DNA from: Oscillospiraceae bacterium
GTDB lineage: Bacteria > Bacillota > Clostridia > Oscillospirales > Acutalibacteraceae
Direction: 5' to 3'
Assembly: GCA_902790325.1 (NCBI GenBank)
Contig: CADARP010000010.1
Coordinates: 16,535 to 80,534 of the forward strand
Length of the DNA: 64,000 nt
In this document: positions 51,428 to 60,208 of the stretch, piece by piece
Layout: each line of letters begins with the position of its first letter
How positions within the stretch are numbered: the stretch's first letter is position 1
Notes under the pieces: model-generated
Database searches by the model: none
What the model was told of the DNA's origin: nothing
Seen by the model: the letters and a program-made list of their open reading frames with translations, nothing else
Translations under genes and position numbers: made by a program

Positions 51428-52546
51428 ATGAAAAAACTGCTCAAGATCACGGTTATCTTTCTGTTGTGCGCCGTGCTGTGCACCAGCAGCGCATCGGCGT
51501 GTCTGATCTATCCGATCCGCTCGATCACGCCGGTCGGCAGCACGGTCGAGATCGTCGAAGAGACCGAAGACAGCGTGACGCTGCGCAAGACGGACGACGC
51601 GCCGTTCAAGATCCTGATGTTCACCGACCTGCACCTGGCGACGCTCGACAAGAAGGCGTCCGTCAAGGATCACACCCGGTCAGTCGAAGAGATGGTCAAA
51701 AACATTCAGCGTGAAAAGCCCGATTTGGTGCTGCTGGGCGGCGACAATGTTACAAGCGGATTCAACCGCCTGCGTTCGTATCAGCTTGCGCGCGTCTTTG
51801 AAAAGCTCGGCGTTTACTGGGGCGGCGTGCTCGGCAACCACGAGGGCGACAACATGTGGTCGATCCGCCGCAGCACGATGGTCAAGATCTTTTCGTCCCA
51901 TGACCACTGCCTGATGCGTCAGGGCAGAAAAGACGTTGACGGCGACTGCAACTACTCCATCCGTATTCTGAACGCCGACGGAACGCTCAACCACGCGTTC
52001 ATCTGTCTGGACAGCTTCGACGGCATGAGCAAAGCGGACATCGAGCGTCTCGGTCTCGACCCCGCCGACAAGCCCTACGACTATATCAAGCAGTCGCAGA
52101 TAGACTGGTACACGTCGCAGATCGCCGATCTGAAGCAGAAATACAGCCGCCAGAGCGCTGTATTGTCCACGGTGCTGCTGCACATCCCGCTGACGCAGTA
52201 TGCCGACGCGGCGGCGCTCGTTGAAAAGGGCGAATCGCAGTTCCTCTGGGGCAACAAGTACGAGGGCATCTGCTGTGCCGGATATGACAGCGGTCTGTTC
52301 GACGCGATCGCCGCTTCGGACAGCACGTCAAATGTCTTCTGCGGTCACGACCACAAAAACACGTTCGGCGTGGGATATAAGGGCATTATTCTGAGCTATA
52401 TCGAACCTTCCGGATACGGCGCATACGGATTCAACCGGGAAGGAAAGCCGGAATCCGAATGGCTGCAGGGCTACACGCGGCTGACGCTCGGAACCGACGG
52501 GACATATGAACACGAGCAGATCCGCAACAGCGCCATCGGCGCATAA
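51428..52546 (+). CDS. Secreted calcineurin-like metallophosphoesterase
   Basis: 372 residues with a signal-peptide-like start (MKKLLKITVIFLLCAVL). Metal-site motifs run in order FTDLHLA (D-x-H), LGGDNV (GD), GNHEG (GNH) and CGHDHKN (GHxH). It hydrolyses phosphomono- or diesters outside the cell. It sits between the ceramidase-like and GDPD genes. An AGAGG SD precedes the ATG. Confidence 0.9.
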   Translation: MKKLLKITVIFLLCAVLCTSSASACLIYPIRSITPVGSTVEIVEETEDSVTLRKTDDAPFKILMFTDLHLATLDKKASVKDHTRSVEEMVKNIQREKPDLVLLGGDNVTSGFNRLRSYQLARVFEKLGVYWGGVLGNHEGDNMWSIRRSTMVKIFSSHDHCLMRQGRKDVDGDCNYSIRILNADGTLNHAFICLDSFDGMSKADIERLGLDPADKPYDYIKQSQIDWYTSQIADLKQKYSRQSAVLSTVLLHIPLTQYADAAALVEKGESQFLWGNKYEGICCAGYDSGLFDAIAASDSTSNVFCGHDHKNTFGVGYKGIILSYIEPSGYGAYGFNREGKPESEWLQGYTRLTLGTDGTYEHEQIRNSAIGA

Positions 52547-52558
52547 AAGGAGATCATC

Positions 52559-53596
52559 ATGTTCATGCAATTTCACCCGCTGCGCAAACTCCTGCGCAAC
52601 GCAGTTTTCTTCCTGCTGTCGGCAATTCTCTGTTTCAGTACATTTGCGCCCCTGCCCCGCACCGAACCGACCGTAAAGAACAAAGACACCGGCGACTTCT
52701 TTCTGCCCGATTACGGCAAAACGCACGTCGCCGCGCACCGCATGGGCAAAAGCCTCGGCCCGGACAACACGATGCTGGCGCTCAAGAAAAGCCTTGAGAG
52801 CAAGACGCCGCCCGACATCATTGAATCCGACGTGCAGATCACGGCAGACGGTGAGCTTGTGCTGTACCACGACCTGTATCTCGAAAAGCGTACGGATTCC
52901 GAAAAAGTATTCGGCCGCAAGCATGTGACCGTCTTTTCCAAAACGTACGACCAACTGCGCGAGCTGAACATGGGCGAAAAGTACGAATCCGGCGGCGCGT
53001 ACCCTTACGCAGGCCTGCACGGCGACGACCTGCCGGACGATCTGCGCATCCCGAAGCTGGCGGACATGATCGACTACGCGGAATCGACTGCGCCCGGGCA
53101 GTTCCGGTACATCCTCGAAATCAAATACCCGTTCCCGTGGGCTGCGAAGATCATTGACAAGCTGTACGCAATCCTTGACGAGCGGGATATGACCGACCGC
53201 GTGATCGCGGCAAGTTTCTGGCCGGACGTGAGTCATTACATCGACCTGCGGTACAGCGGCAAACTGATGCGCTCCGCCAATCCGCTCGAAGTTCTCGATT
53301 TCTTCGGATGCTTCAAGCGCGGCACGGATCTCTCGGACGAGGCGTTCCCCTTCATGGCGCTGCAGATGCCGTACTACTGGGAAAACGACAAGCTGATGCT
53401 TGCCACGCTCGGTCAAACCGCATTTATCGACTACGCCCATCAATACGGCATTTCTGTCCAATACTACACGCTTTCCGATACGAACGACATCCGCGATCTG
53501 TATATCGGCGGTGCGGACGTCTTGATGACAAACAATCCGGGAAAGGTTTATTCCGTTTTCCGTGAAGAACAAAACAGTCAGGAGGCTCTCTCATGA
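52559..53596 (+). CDS. Glycerophosphodiester phosphodiesterase, secreted
   Basis: 345 residues with an N-terminal hydrophobic segment. GDPD motifs are AAHRMGKSLGPDNT (~61), IESDVQITADGELVLYHD (~88) and late ISVQYYT and DVLMTNNP. The usual HRG is HRM here, but the two Glu/Asp ligands remain. It splits glycerophosphodiesters to sn-glycerol-3-phosphate and an alcohol. The stop overlaps the GH16 start by four bases. The nearby glpK on the opposite strand can handle glycerol. Confidence 0.9.
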   Translation: MFMQFHPLRKLLRNAVFFLLSAILCFSTFAPLPRTEPTVKNKDTGDFFLPDYGKTHVAAHRMGKSLGPDNTMLALKKSLESKTPPDIIESDVQITADGELVLYHDLYLEKRTDSEKVFGRKHVTVFSKTYDQLRELNMGEKYESGGAYPYAGLHGDDLPDDLRIPKLADMIDYAESTAPGQFRYILEIKYPFPWAAKIIDKLYAILDERDMTDRVIAASFWPDVSHYIDLRYSGKLMRSANPLEVLDFFGCFKRGTDLSDEAFPFMALQMPYYWENDKLMLATLGQTAFIDYAHQYGISVQYYTLSDTNDIRDLYIGGADVLMTNNPGKVYSVFREEQNSQEALS

Positions 53597-54576
53597 AAAA
53601 AACACTGCGCATCCTGGTTGCGGCTCTGCTGTGCTTTTGCGTACTGACCGCATCCTTTGCGGCATCCGCTGTGCCGGCTGCCGCCCCGGACGAACTCAAA
53701 ATCGAACTGTCCGACAAAGGAAAGAATCTGTTTGACAAATTTGTCAACATCATGATCGATGTGATCCACCGTGCGCTTGTCGCCATCCGGTATCCGTGGA
53801 AACCGAAGGCGGATAAGACCGTGGATATGTCCAAGTTCACAAAGGTTTTCGACGAGGAATTCGATGGTGACACGCTGAACATGAACGTATGGACACACTA
53901 CCGCCAGGGCGTGCGCAAAGGCGGTTACTGGGAAGAAAGCCAGGCTTCTCTGCGCGACGGATGTCTTGTGATCCGCAGCGAATACAAAGAGGACGGCCAA
54001 TTCGGCGCCGGATTCTATACCGACCGCATCGACACGCGCCGCAAGTACGAGCAGAAATACGGCTACTTTGAGTGCCGCTGCATCCTTCCCGCAGCAGAGG
54101 GTCTTTGGTCGGCGTTCTGGCTGTCTTCGGAAAACATCAAGGACGGCACGCCCGGCACGCAGGGAACGGAGATCGACGTATTTGAGTCGCCGCTGTTCTA
54201 TCGCGGCAAGCTCGGTCTTCCCAACGATCTGGTTACATCCAACCTGCACTACGGCGGATACGAGCTCGGCCACCGCTACAAGAACGTCGCCATCGCCCGC
54301 GCGAACAACCCGTACGAGGAATTCAACACGTACGGTATGGAATGGAACAAAGACGGCTACATTTTCTATATCAACGGTCAGGAGACCGGCCGCAGCAGCT
54401 TCGGCGGCGTTTCCGAGGTGCCCGAATATATGCTGCTCTCCACGGAGATCGACGGCGTCGACGGCGTGCCGTTCCACGGCTGGTCCGGCGTCGCCAAGCC
54501 CGACTCCGAGAATTATCCGGCGGAATTCATCGTGGATTACGTCCGCGCGTATCAGTACACGGATATCGCGGAATAA
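53593..54576 (+). CDS. Glycoside hydrolase family 16, secreted
   Basis: 327 residues with a signal peptide. The GH16 catalytic sequence TEIDVFES (nucleophile Glu, Asp, acid/base Glu) is at about residue 195. YGYFECRCILP and LWSAFWLSS are the usual lectin-fold segments. It cleaves beta-1,3-type glucans, beta-galactans or similar. The ATG overlaps the GDPD stop by four bases (coupled). Substrate within GH16 not resolved. Confidence 0.93.
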   Translation: MKKTLRILVAALLCFCVLTASFAASAVPAAAPDELKIELSDKGKNLFDKFVNIMIDVIHRALVAIRYPWKPKADKTVDMSKFTKVFDEEFDGDTLNMNVWTHYRQGVRKGGYWEESQASLRDGCLVIRSEYKEDGQFGAGFYTDRIDTRRKYEQKYGYFECRCILPAAEGLWSAFWLSSENIKDGTPGTQGTEIDVFESPLFYRGKLGLPNDLVTSNLHYGGYELGHRYKNVAIARANNPYEEFNTYGMEWNKDGYIFYINGQETGRSSFGGVSEVPEYMLLSTEIDGVDGVPFHGWSGVAKPDSENYPAEFIVDYVRAYQYTDIAE

Positions 54577-54591
54577 AGAAGAGTGAATGAA

Positions 54592-56478
54592 ATGCATACG
54601 GTAAAACGAATTGTATCCCTGCTGCTTTGCGTCGTGCTGCTTGCGGCGTTCCTGCCGTATGCCCACGCCGCGGAGAAAAAACCTGTCGTCTTTGTCGCGG
54701 GCTATACGAGCGCACGGCTGTACATGGATCGAGGCACGCCGAATGAGAAGCGTGTATGGAAACAGGACATCGCAGGAAAAATCCTCGACGCTGTGAAAAG
54801 CGAACTGCCGAAGATCGCGCTCGAAGCCGCTCCCACGGCTGTCGGCATCTTCAATCCGTTGTTTGATACGCTCGAGCCGTACGTAAACGAATTGATCGAG
54901 CCGCTGCGTATGAACGACGACGGATCGTCGAAATATGCGGTTGAAGTCTACCCGCACGCCGTTGCGGACACGCGTCTCGACCGCCTGCGCGAGATCGGAT
55001 ACTACCCCGACCACGACTCCCTCGTCGCGCTCGGCAAAGCCGCAGGCGAAAAGAACGTCTACTGCTGCACGCTGGACTGGCGCTTCGGACAGGTCGACAA
55101 TGCGGCCGTGCTGGACGCGTATATCCGCGACGTGCTGCAGAAAACGGGCGCCGAAAAAGTCGATCTTATGGGCGTGAGCTACGGCGGGCAGGTCTGCGGC
55201 AGCTACCTGTCTCTGTACGGCGGCAATTCCGTCGAACGCGTGGTTCTGCAGTGTCCGGCGCTGGACGGCAGCTCCATCGTACCGCAGCTCCTGTCCGGCG
55301 ACGATTTCACGATCGCATGGGAGGATCTTCTGGAACTGGTGCGCGCCTTTAAAAAAGATGAAAAAGCATACGGCGCGCTGTCAACGCTCGTGCCGAATGC
55401 ATTCCTGTGCCGTTTTCTGCGCGCATTTCTCGACCGTTTTCTGATTGACTTTTTCAACAACTTCGGCAGCGTTTGGGATCTTGTGCCGCGCGAAGAATAC
55501 CCCGCTCTGCGGGAAAAGCTGCTGCGTGACGGCAGCCATGACGAAATGATCCGCAAAAGCGACGTCTGGCACAACGAAGTCGCCGCGAACATGACGCAGA
55601 CACTGCGCACGCTGCAGGCGGAAGGCGTCGATACAGCGATCGTCGCGGGCTATGGCTGGGCGCTCGCGGTCGACAACGGGCACACATCCGACGGCGTGAT
55701 CGACACGGCGTCCATGACCGGCGCGGAATGCGCCCCGCTCGGCAAAACGCTATCTTCCGACAAACAGCAAAGCACTACGGTCAGCGCCGACGGAACGGTC
55801 GACGCAAAAAACGCGTATCTGTCGGACAGGACGTGGTTTGTTTCCGGACTGCTGCACAGTATGGCGGTCAATGAAGAAAAGGTCTGCGAGCTGATGATGA
55901 AACTGCTGCTGACGGATTCGATCCGGGACGTGCACACCTCGCCCGATTACCCGCAGTTTATGAGCAGTCGAAACGCCTGCAGAGGCGTATACTGCGCATT
56001 TGACGGCTGCAGCGACGGATACTGCACGAAGCATTCCGTCAATCTGCATATCACCAATCTGTGTGATTCGGACAGCATCACGATCGACGGGATCGCCTGC
56101 TCCGGCGCCGATCTTCGTTTCGGCTACAAGCGCGATACGACGCTGCAGCCGGGGGAAGCGCTGACCGTGACAGTCACCGGCAAACTCCCGGACGATTTGT
56201 CCGCGTTCCGGATCAACGTGCAGTTTGTCGTGCATAAAGACAAGTACAGTCTCGGACGCAGCCGCACGCAGTATTTCCGGTTTGCGGGCGATGCGCACGA
56301 GGAAGACGTATTGACCGAGGACGCGCAGACAACCGAGATCATCGCCGATGCGCCGGCATCCCGCAGCGGCATTCCGCCCATCAAAGCGATCGGCGGACGG
56401 CTGTTCACCGTATTTCTCAACTGTTTGCTTGCGGTCGTTTCGCTGCTGCATCTGCGTATCCCGCGCAACGCCTTTTAA
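54592..56478 (+). CDS. Secreted alpha/beta-hydrolase, LCAT/lipase-like
   Basis: 628 residues with a signal peptide ending AHAAE. PVVFVAGYTSARLY (oxyanion region) and the elbow LMGVSYGGQVCG with the nucleophile Ser are near residue 190. A helical cap and beta-sandwich-like C-terminal domain follow, then a hydrophobic segment (LLAVVSLLHLRI) that may anchor it. This resembles LCAT/phospholipase-type hydrolases. The ATG at 54592 is eight bases after GAAGAG; a GTG at 54583 is less likely. It is the last gene before the terminator. Confidence 0.8.
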   Translation: MHTVKRIVSLLLCVVLLAAFLPYAHAAEKKPVVFVAGYTSARLYMDRGTPNEKRVWKQDIAGKILDAVKSELPKIALEAAPTAVGIFNPLFDTLEPYVNELIEPLRMNDDGSSKYAVEVYPHAVADTRLDRLREIGYYPDHDSLVALGKAAGEKNVYCCTLDWRFGQVDNAAVLDAYIRDVLQKTGAEKVDLMGVSYGGQVCGSYLSLYGGNSVERVVLQCPALDGSSIVPQLLSGDDFTIAWEDLLELVRAFKKDEKAYGALSTLVPNAFLCRFLRAFLDRFLIDFFNNFGSVWDLVPREEYPALREKLLRDGSHDEMIRKSDVWHNEVAANMTQTLRTLQAEGVDTAIVAGYGWALAVDNGHTSDGVIDTASMTGAECAPLGKTLSSDKQQSTTVSADGTVDAKNAYLSDRTWFVSGLLHSMAVNEEKVCELMMKLLLTDSIRDVHTSPDYPQFMSSRNACRGVYCAFDGCSDGYCTKHSVNLHITNLCDSDSITIDGIACSGADLRFGYKRDTTLQPGEALTVTVTGKLPDDLSAFRINVQFVVHKDKYSLGRSRTQYFRFAGDAHEEDVLTEDAQTTEIIADAPASRSGIPPIKAIGGRLFTVFLNCLLAVVSLLHLRIPRNAF

Positions 56479-56548
56479 CGGTACGCCGAAAGCGGCAGGA
56501 TCGATCGGCCTTTTTGTACGCAGCGCCACCAATCTGACAACAGTAAAT

Positions 56549-56586
56549 ACCGCCCGAAGCTTTCACTGCTTCGGGCGGTTATTTCT
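56549..56586. terminator. Bidirectional terminator between lipase and glpK
   Basis: Twelve-base arms ACCGCCCGAAGC and GCTTCGGGCGGT around TTTCACT, followed by TATTTC. A perfect stem that serves both convergent operons. Confidence 0.85.
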
Positions 56587-56604
56587 ATGCGGTTTTATAC
56601 TGTG

Positions 56605-58131
56605 TTAAACAGCGCTCGACGTCGTTTGCTCTTCCCAGTTCATCGCGCGCTGCACGGCGCGCTTCCAGCCTGCGTACAGAGCGTCCCGTTTCTCCTGCGC
56701 CATGGTCGGGCGGAACACACGTTCCACCTGTCGGACAGATTCAAGCTCTTCCATGCTGTTCCAGAATCCCGTCGCCAGACCCGCCATATAGGCGCAGCCG
56801 AGCGCGGTCGTTTCGACTATCTTCGGGCGGTTCACTTCGGCACGGATGAGATCCGCCTGGATCTGCATCATGATGTCGCTGACGCTCGCACCGCCGTCGA
56901 CACGCAGTTCCGTGAACGGAATGCCGGTATCTGCCTGCATCGCTTCGAGCAGGTCGGTCATCTGGAACGCGATGGACTCGATCACCGCACGCGCAAAATG
57001 CGCACGGTTCACGCCGCGCGTCAAGCCGACCACACAGCCGCGCGCGTACATATCCCAATACGGCGCGCCGAGGCCGGTAAAAGCGGGAACAAGATAGATA
57101 CCGTTCGCATCGTGCACACTCTCGGCAAGCTGGTCGCATTCCGGCGCGGAGGAGATCATCTGCATTTCGTCGCGCAGCCACTTAATGACGGAGCCTGCAT
57201 TGAACGCGCTGCCCTCGATCGCATAGGTCACGTCGTCTCCGACGCCCCATGCCACGCCCGTGACAAGGTTGTTGTGCGACACGGTGCGCTCGCTGCTGGT
57301 ATTCATCAGAAGGAAGCAGCCCGTGCCGTATGTATTCTTTGCCTGACCCGCTTTGAAGCAGCCCTGGCCGAACAGTGCGGCCGGCTGGTCGCCGATCGCG
57401 CCGCTGATCGGAACGCCCGCGAGCATCTTCAATCCGAATGCGTCCGCGCTCACCTCGCCGTAGATCTGGCTGGACGGCACGACCTGCGGCAGCACAGACA
57501 TCGGGATCCCGAACTTTTCGCAAAGGAAACCGTCCCAGCACAGCTTATCCACATCGAACAGCATCGTGCGCGACGCGTTGGAGTAGTCCGTCACATGCGC
57601 CTTTCCGCCGGTCAGATTCCAGATCAGCCATGTTTCGACCGTACCGAACAGCAGATCGCCGGCCAGCGCCTTTTCGCGCGCACCCGGCACGTTTTCCAAT
57701 ATCCAGCGGATCTTCGTCGCAGAGAAGTACGCGTCGATCACGAGTCCCGTGTGCTCCTTGACATAATCGCCCAAGCCTTCCGCCTTGAGTTTATAGCAGT
57801 ATTCCGCGGTGCGGCGGCACTGCCAGACGATGGCGTTGTAGACGGGTTTACCGGTATGCTTATCCCACAGAACCGTTGTCTCGCGCTGATTCGTGATGCC
57901 GATGCACGCGACCTCGTCGGGCGAGATCTCGCCGTCCGTGAACAGCTCGGCGACCGACAGAAACTGGCTGGAAAGGATATCCATCGGATCGTGCTCCACC
58001 CATCCTGCCTGCGGATAGATTTGCGGAAACTCGTGCTGTGCCTTTTTGGCAATGTTGCCGTTGTGATCGAACAGGATCGCCCGGGAACTGGTCGTGCCCT
58101 GATCGAGCGCCAAAACGTATTTCTTTTCCAT
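56605..58131 (-). CDS. glpK: Glycerol kinase
   Basis: 508 residues, the usual length. FGGY motifs are ALDQGTTSSRAILFDHNG at the start, GITNQRETTVLWD, FTGLGAPYWD and the DGGASVSD stretch. It phosphorylates glycerol to sn-glycerol-3-phosphate. The ATG at 58131, with GGAGG nine bases upstream, was chosen. It is the last gene of a minus-strand run beginning at 59952. The convergent GDPD/lipase operon could provide the glycerol. Confidence 0.98.
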   Translation of the reverse strand: MEKKYVLALDQGTTSSRAILFDHNGNIAKKAQHEFPQIYPQAGWVEHDPMDILSSQFLSVAELFTDGEISPDEVACIGITNQRETTVLWDKHTGKPVYNAIVWQCRRTAEYCYKLKAEGLGDYVKEHTGLVIDAYFSATKIRWILENVPGAREKALAGDLLFGTVETWLIWNLTGGKAHVTDYSNASRTMLFDVDKLCWDGFLCEKFGIPMSVLPQVVPSSQIYGEVSADAFGLKMLAGVPISGAIGDQPAALFGQGCFKAGQAKNTYGTGCFLLMNTSSERTVSHNNLVTGVAWGVGDDVTYAIEGSAFNAGSVIKWLRDEMQMISSAPECDQLAESVHDANGIYLVPAFTGLGAPYWDMYARGCVVGLTRGVNRAHFARAVIESIAFQMTDLLEAMQADTGIPFTELRVDGGASVSDIMMQIQADLIRAEVNRPKIVETTALGCAYMAGLATGFWNSMEELESVRQVERVFRPTMAQEKRDALYAGWKRAVQRAMNWEEQTTSSAV

Positions 58132-58164
58132 GCTTCTTTCCTCCGTTATCATTAGATCAAACCG

Positions 58165-58464
58165 TTACCACCGGTGCTTTTCCATATCCACTCTGCCGTC
58201 CGGCAGAAATGTCACGCCTTCTTCTTCGAGAAGCGTGCGCTGCATATCCTGTCCGCCGAACGCAAACGCGGCGCTCGTTTCGCCGTTTTGTGTCACGACA
58301 CGGTGACACGGGATGACGCCTGGTTTCGGATTCACATGCAGCGCATATCCGACAACACGCGCCCAGCGCGCATTGCCCGCGAGGGCTGCTACCTGGCCGT
58401 ATGATGCGACCTTCCCCCTCGGGATCGTCTGCACCACGGCATAGATGCGTTCAAAGGCGTTCAT
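58165..58464 (-). CDS. Methylguanine-DNA methyltransferase-like protein
   Basis: 99 residues, only the DNA-binding/catalytic domain of MGMT, with RGKVASYGQVAALAGN and PCHRVV. The acceptor Cys in PCHR is present, unlike alkyltransferase-like proteins, which have Trp. It may remove alkyl groups from DNA, though it lacks the N-terminal domain of Ogt. The ATG at 58464 overlaps the upstream gene end by 14 bases. Confidence 0.87.
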   Translation of the reverse strand: MNAFERIYAVVQTIPRGKVASYGQVAALAGNARWARVVGYALHVNPKPGVIPCHRVVTQNGETSAAFAFGGQDMQRTLLEEEGVTFLPDGRVDMEKHRW

Positions 58465-58909
58465 TCTTCTGCAGATCCTCCGCAAGGATTTCGGCCGCTG
58501 TCTGCACGCAGTCAAGGCAGCTGCGGCGTTTGTAATACTCTTCCGTCCGTGCTTCGGGCGTGGGCGGATCACTGTGCGACGCCATGCCCTTTAAGAGATC
58601 GGCACAAATGATCGAGCCAAATCTTGCCTCAAAAGCATCCGACAATTCACGCACCCTGGGATACATCGCCTTCTTGCAGTCCGGCGTATCGTCGCCGTAG
58701 ACCAAACCGGCGACCAGCCCCATTGCGCTGACCGCGCCGCACACATACCGCATCCGCGCAAATCCTCCGCCGAACGGGCAGGACAGGCGCAGCATCACGT
58801 CACGCGGCAGACCGGCCGCGTCCGAGAACGCCGCGGCGACCGCCTGGCAGCAGTTGTAACCTTGCTGAAAGTATTCTCCCGCAATGCGCCCATATTCCTC
58901 TTTTTGCAT
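58451..58909 (-). CDS. C_GCAxxG_C_C family protein
   Basis: 152 residues. Cysteine-rich motifs are GYNCCQAV (~19), LSCPFGGG and CGAVSAMGLVAG (~57), and SCLDCVQ near 130, as in the C_GCAxxG_C_C family. These proteins are thought to bind iron or a cluster; function undefined. The ATG at 58909 follows CGGAG by ten bases. It is coupled with the MGMT-like gene. Confidence 0.9.
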   Translation of the reverse strand: MQKEEYGRIAGEYFQQGYNCCQAVAAAFSDAAGLPRDVMLRLSCPFGGGFARMRYVCGAVSAMGLVAGLVYGDDTPDCKKAMYPRVRELSDAFEARFGSIICADLLKGMASHSDPPTPEARTEEYYKRRSCLDCVQTAAEILAEDLQKNERL

Positions 58910-58925
58910 TTAAATCACACTCCGT

Positions 58926-59492
58926 TTAATGAAACTCCCACAGATACAAAGAACCGTCCTCGCCGCTCATGTCGACCGCAAAGAATCGCGTTGTGCCTGT
59001 CTCGTCCACATAGGAAATGCCGTTGTTGGGGATCAGGCCGTAGAACGTCGTCGAAACGACAAGCGGGCGATCCGCTGTCAAGCGGTCGAGCGTATACAGT
59101 TCCTCCACGTCGAACGTCATATCGCCGTCCTCGTCGACGTCACCGTTTGTCAACGCGAGCACATTGAAATTGCGAACCGTTGCATTGGTTGAAAAAATAA
59201 TCTTTGTCTGCGGCGGTTCAACTGCCGTAAACGACTCGAATTGTCCGTCGGAAAGCTGATTGTCCTTGGCAAAATCCACATTGATCGTCGCCGCAATGAA
59301 CGTCTCGGGCTCGGCGGGCGCCTCGGTCTGCGTCTGCGCAGCAAGTGTCGTGGGAGCCTCCGTCGTTTCCGCGGCGGATTCCGTCTCCGTCGTCGGTTCC
59401 GCAGAGGGTGCCGTCTTCGTCTGTGTTTTGCCGCACGCGCACAAAGCAAACAGCAAACAGCAGACCAGGATCACGGAAAATCGTTTTTTCAT
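58926..59492 (-). CDS. Lipoprotein of unknown function
   Basis: 188 residues. Signal segment with lipobox LFALCAC, then a Thr/Glu/Ala-rich linker (~25-65) and a C-terminal beta-rich domain (FIAATINVDFAKD, LVVSTTFYGLIP, FFAVDMSGEDG). No family recognised. Start ATG at 59492, with AGGAGG upstream, next to another ATG at 59495. Downstream of a small membrane protein in the same operon. Confidence 0.75.
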   Translation of the reverse strand: MKKRFSVILVCCLLFALCACGKTQTKTAPSAEPTTETESAAETTEAPTTLAAQTQTEAPAEPETFIAATINVDFAKDNQLSDGQFESFTAVEPPQTKIIFSTNATVRNFNVLALTNGDVDEDGDMTFDVEELYTLDRLTADRPLVVSTTFYGLIPNNGISYVDETGTTRFFAVDMSGEDGSLYLWEFH

Positions 59493-59502
59493 CATACGCC
59501 TC

Positions 59503-59952
59503 CTATGCAATGCCGTCGTGGTTGTTTTCATATACGATCATAACATGGCACACGCCGAACAGGACCGCGCACGCAGCCAGCGCCCAATGCCCGAGCAAAA
59601 CACCGTTTGCCAAAAACAGACAAACGGGCACAATGGCCAGCGCATATAAAACCGCCTTGCCTCCCCTGCGCCTGCGCGTCCAAAGCACCGCATAAACGGA
59701 AAGCAGCAGCACGGTCAGTATAAGCCACGCGAGCATTCTCCATTCGGCAGGGAACCCGAACTCCAGGCTCGCAGTCAGCGGCAGGATCATCAGCGCCATG
59801 CAGCCGTACCGGCCGATCTGCTCGAATACATTGACCGCAGCAAAACGGCTCTTCCAACTGTCCGCGATCCCTTTGCGCGCGCAGATCAGATTGACCGCGA
59901 TCAGAAAAACGACCACAGCAGCATTGACCGCGTTGATCCAGCCGAATCGCAT
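59503..59952 (-). CDS. Small membrane protein
   Basis: 149 residues with four hydrophobic segments; no signal peptide, no recognised family. It starts at the ATG at 59952 with GGAAAGG about 11 bases upstream. The consensus promoter at 59989-60017 lies within the longer frame, so that extension is not translated. First gene of the minus operon ending with glpK. Confidence 0.72.
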   Translation of the reverse strand: MRFGWINAVNAAVVVFLIAVNLICARKGIADSWKSRFAAVNVFEQIGRYGCMALMILPLTASLEFGFPAEWRMLAWLILTVLLLSVYAVLWTRRRRGGKAVLYALAIVPVCLFLANGVLLGHWALAACAVLFGVCHVMIVYENNHDGIA

Positions 59953-59988
59953 ACCAAAGCAACCTTTCCAAAAGTGTTTATTGTATTC

Positions 59989-60017
59989 ATTATAATGGCT
60001 CGAATGATCTTTGTCAA
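59989..60017 (-). promoter_or_regulatory. Consensus promoter of the glpK-containing operon
   Basis: On the minus strand TTGACA (60012-60017), 17 bases, TATAAT (59989-59994): perfect sigma-A promoter. Confidence 0.85.
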
Positions 60018-60037
60018 TGATACGTGCCGCCGCAATG

Positions 60038-60067
60038 AAAAAAAGCACGCCGCAGCGTTCTTTTTTT
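60038..60067. terminator. Bidirectional terminator
   Basis: AAAAAAAG-CA-CGC-CGCA-GCG-TT-CTTTTTTT: a short GC stem flanked by A and T runs on both strands. It isolates the mobile-element debris from the glpK operon. Confidence 0.75.
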
Positions 60068-60082
60068 CTGTATAAGACTACC

Positions 60083-60128
60083 CAAATGGTACCGATTTAA
60101 GGTAAAAAACGCAAAATGGTACCGATTT
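60083..60128. repeat. 15-bp direct repeats, 31 bases apart
   Basis: AAATGGTACCGATTT occurs at 60083-60097 and 60114-60128. The spacing and position near IS21-type genes recall transposase-binding repeats at IS21 ends, but the other end is not proven. Confidence 0.75.
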
Positions 60129-60159
60129 GCCGCCTGTTTTTGTCCTGCTTTTGTTACGC

Positions 60160-60204
60160 AAAAAAGCCCTCGACCATCGGTGCTGCTTCCGGTGATCGAG
60201 GGCT
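60160..60204 (-). terminator. Intrinsic terminator of the recombinase remnant
   Basis: On the minus strand AGCCCTCGA and TCGAGGGCT, with additional CCGG pairing inside, followed by TTTTTT. Confidence 0.85.
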
Positions 60205-60208
60205 CCCT

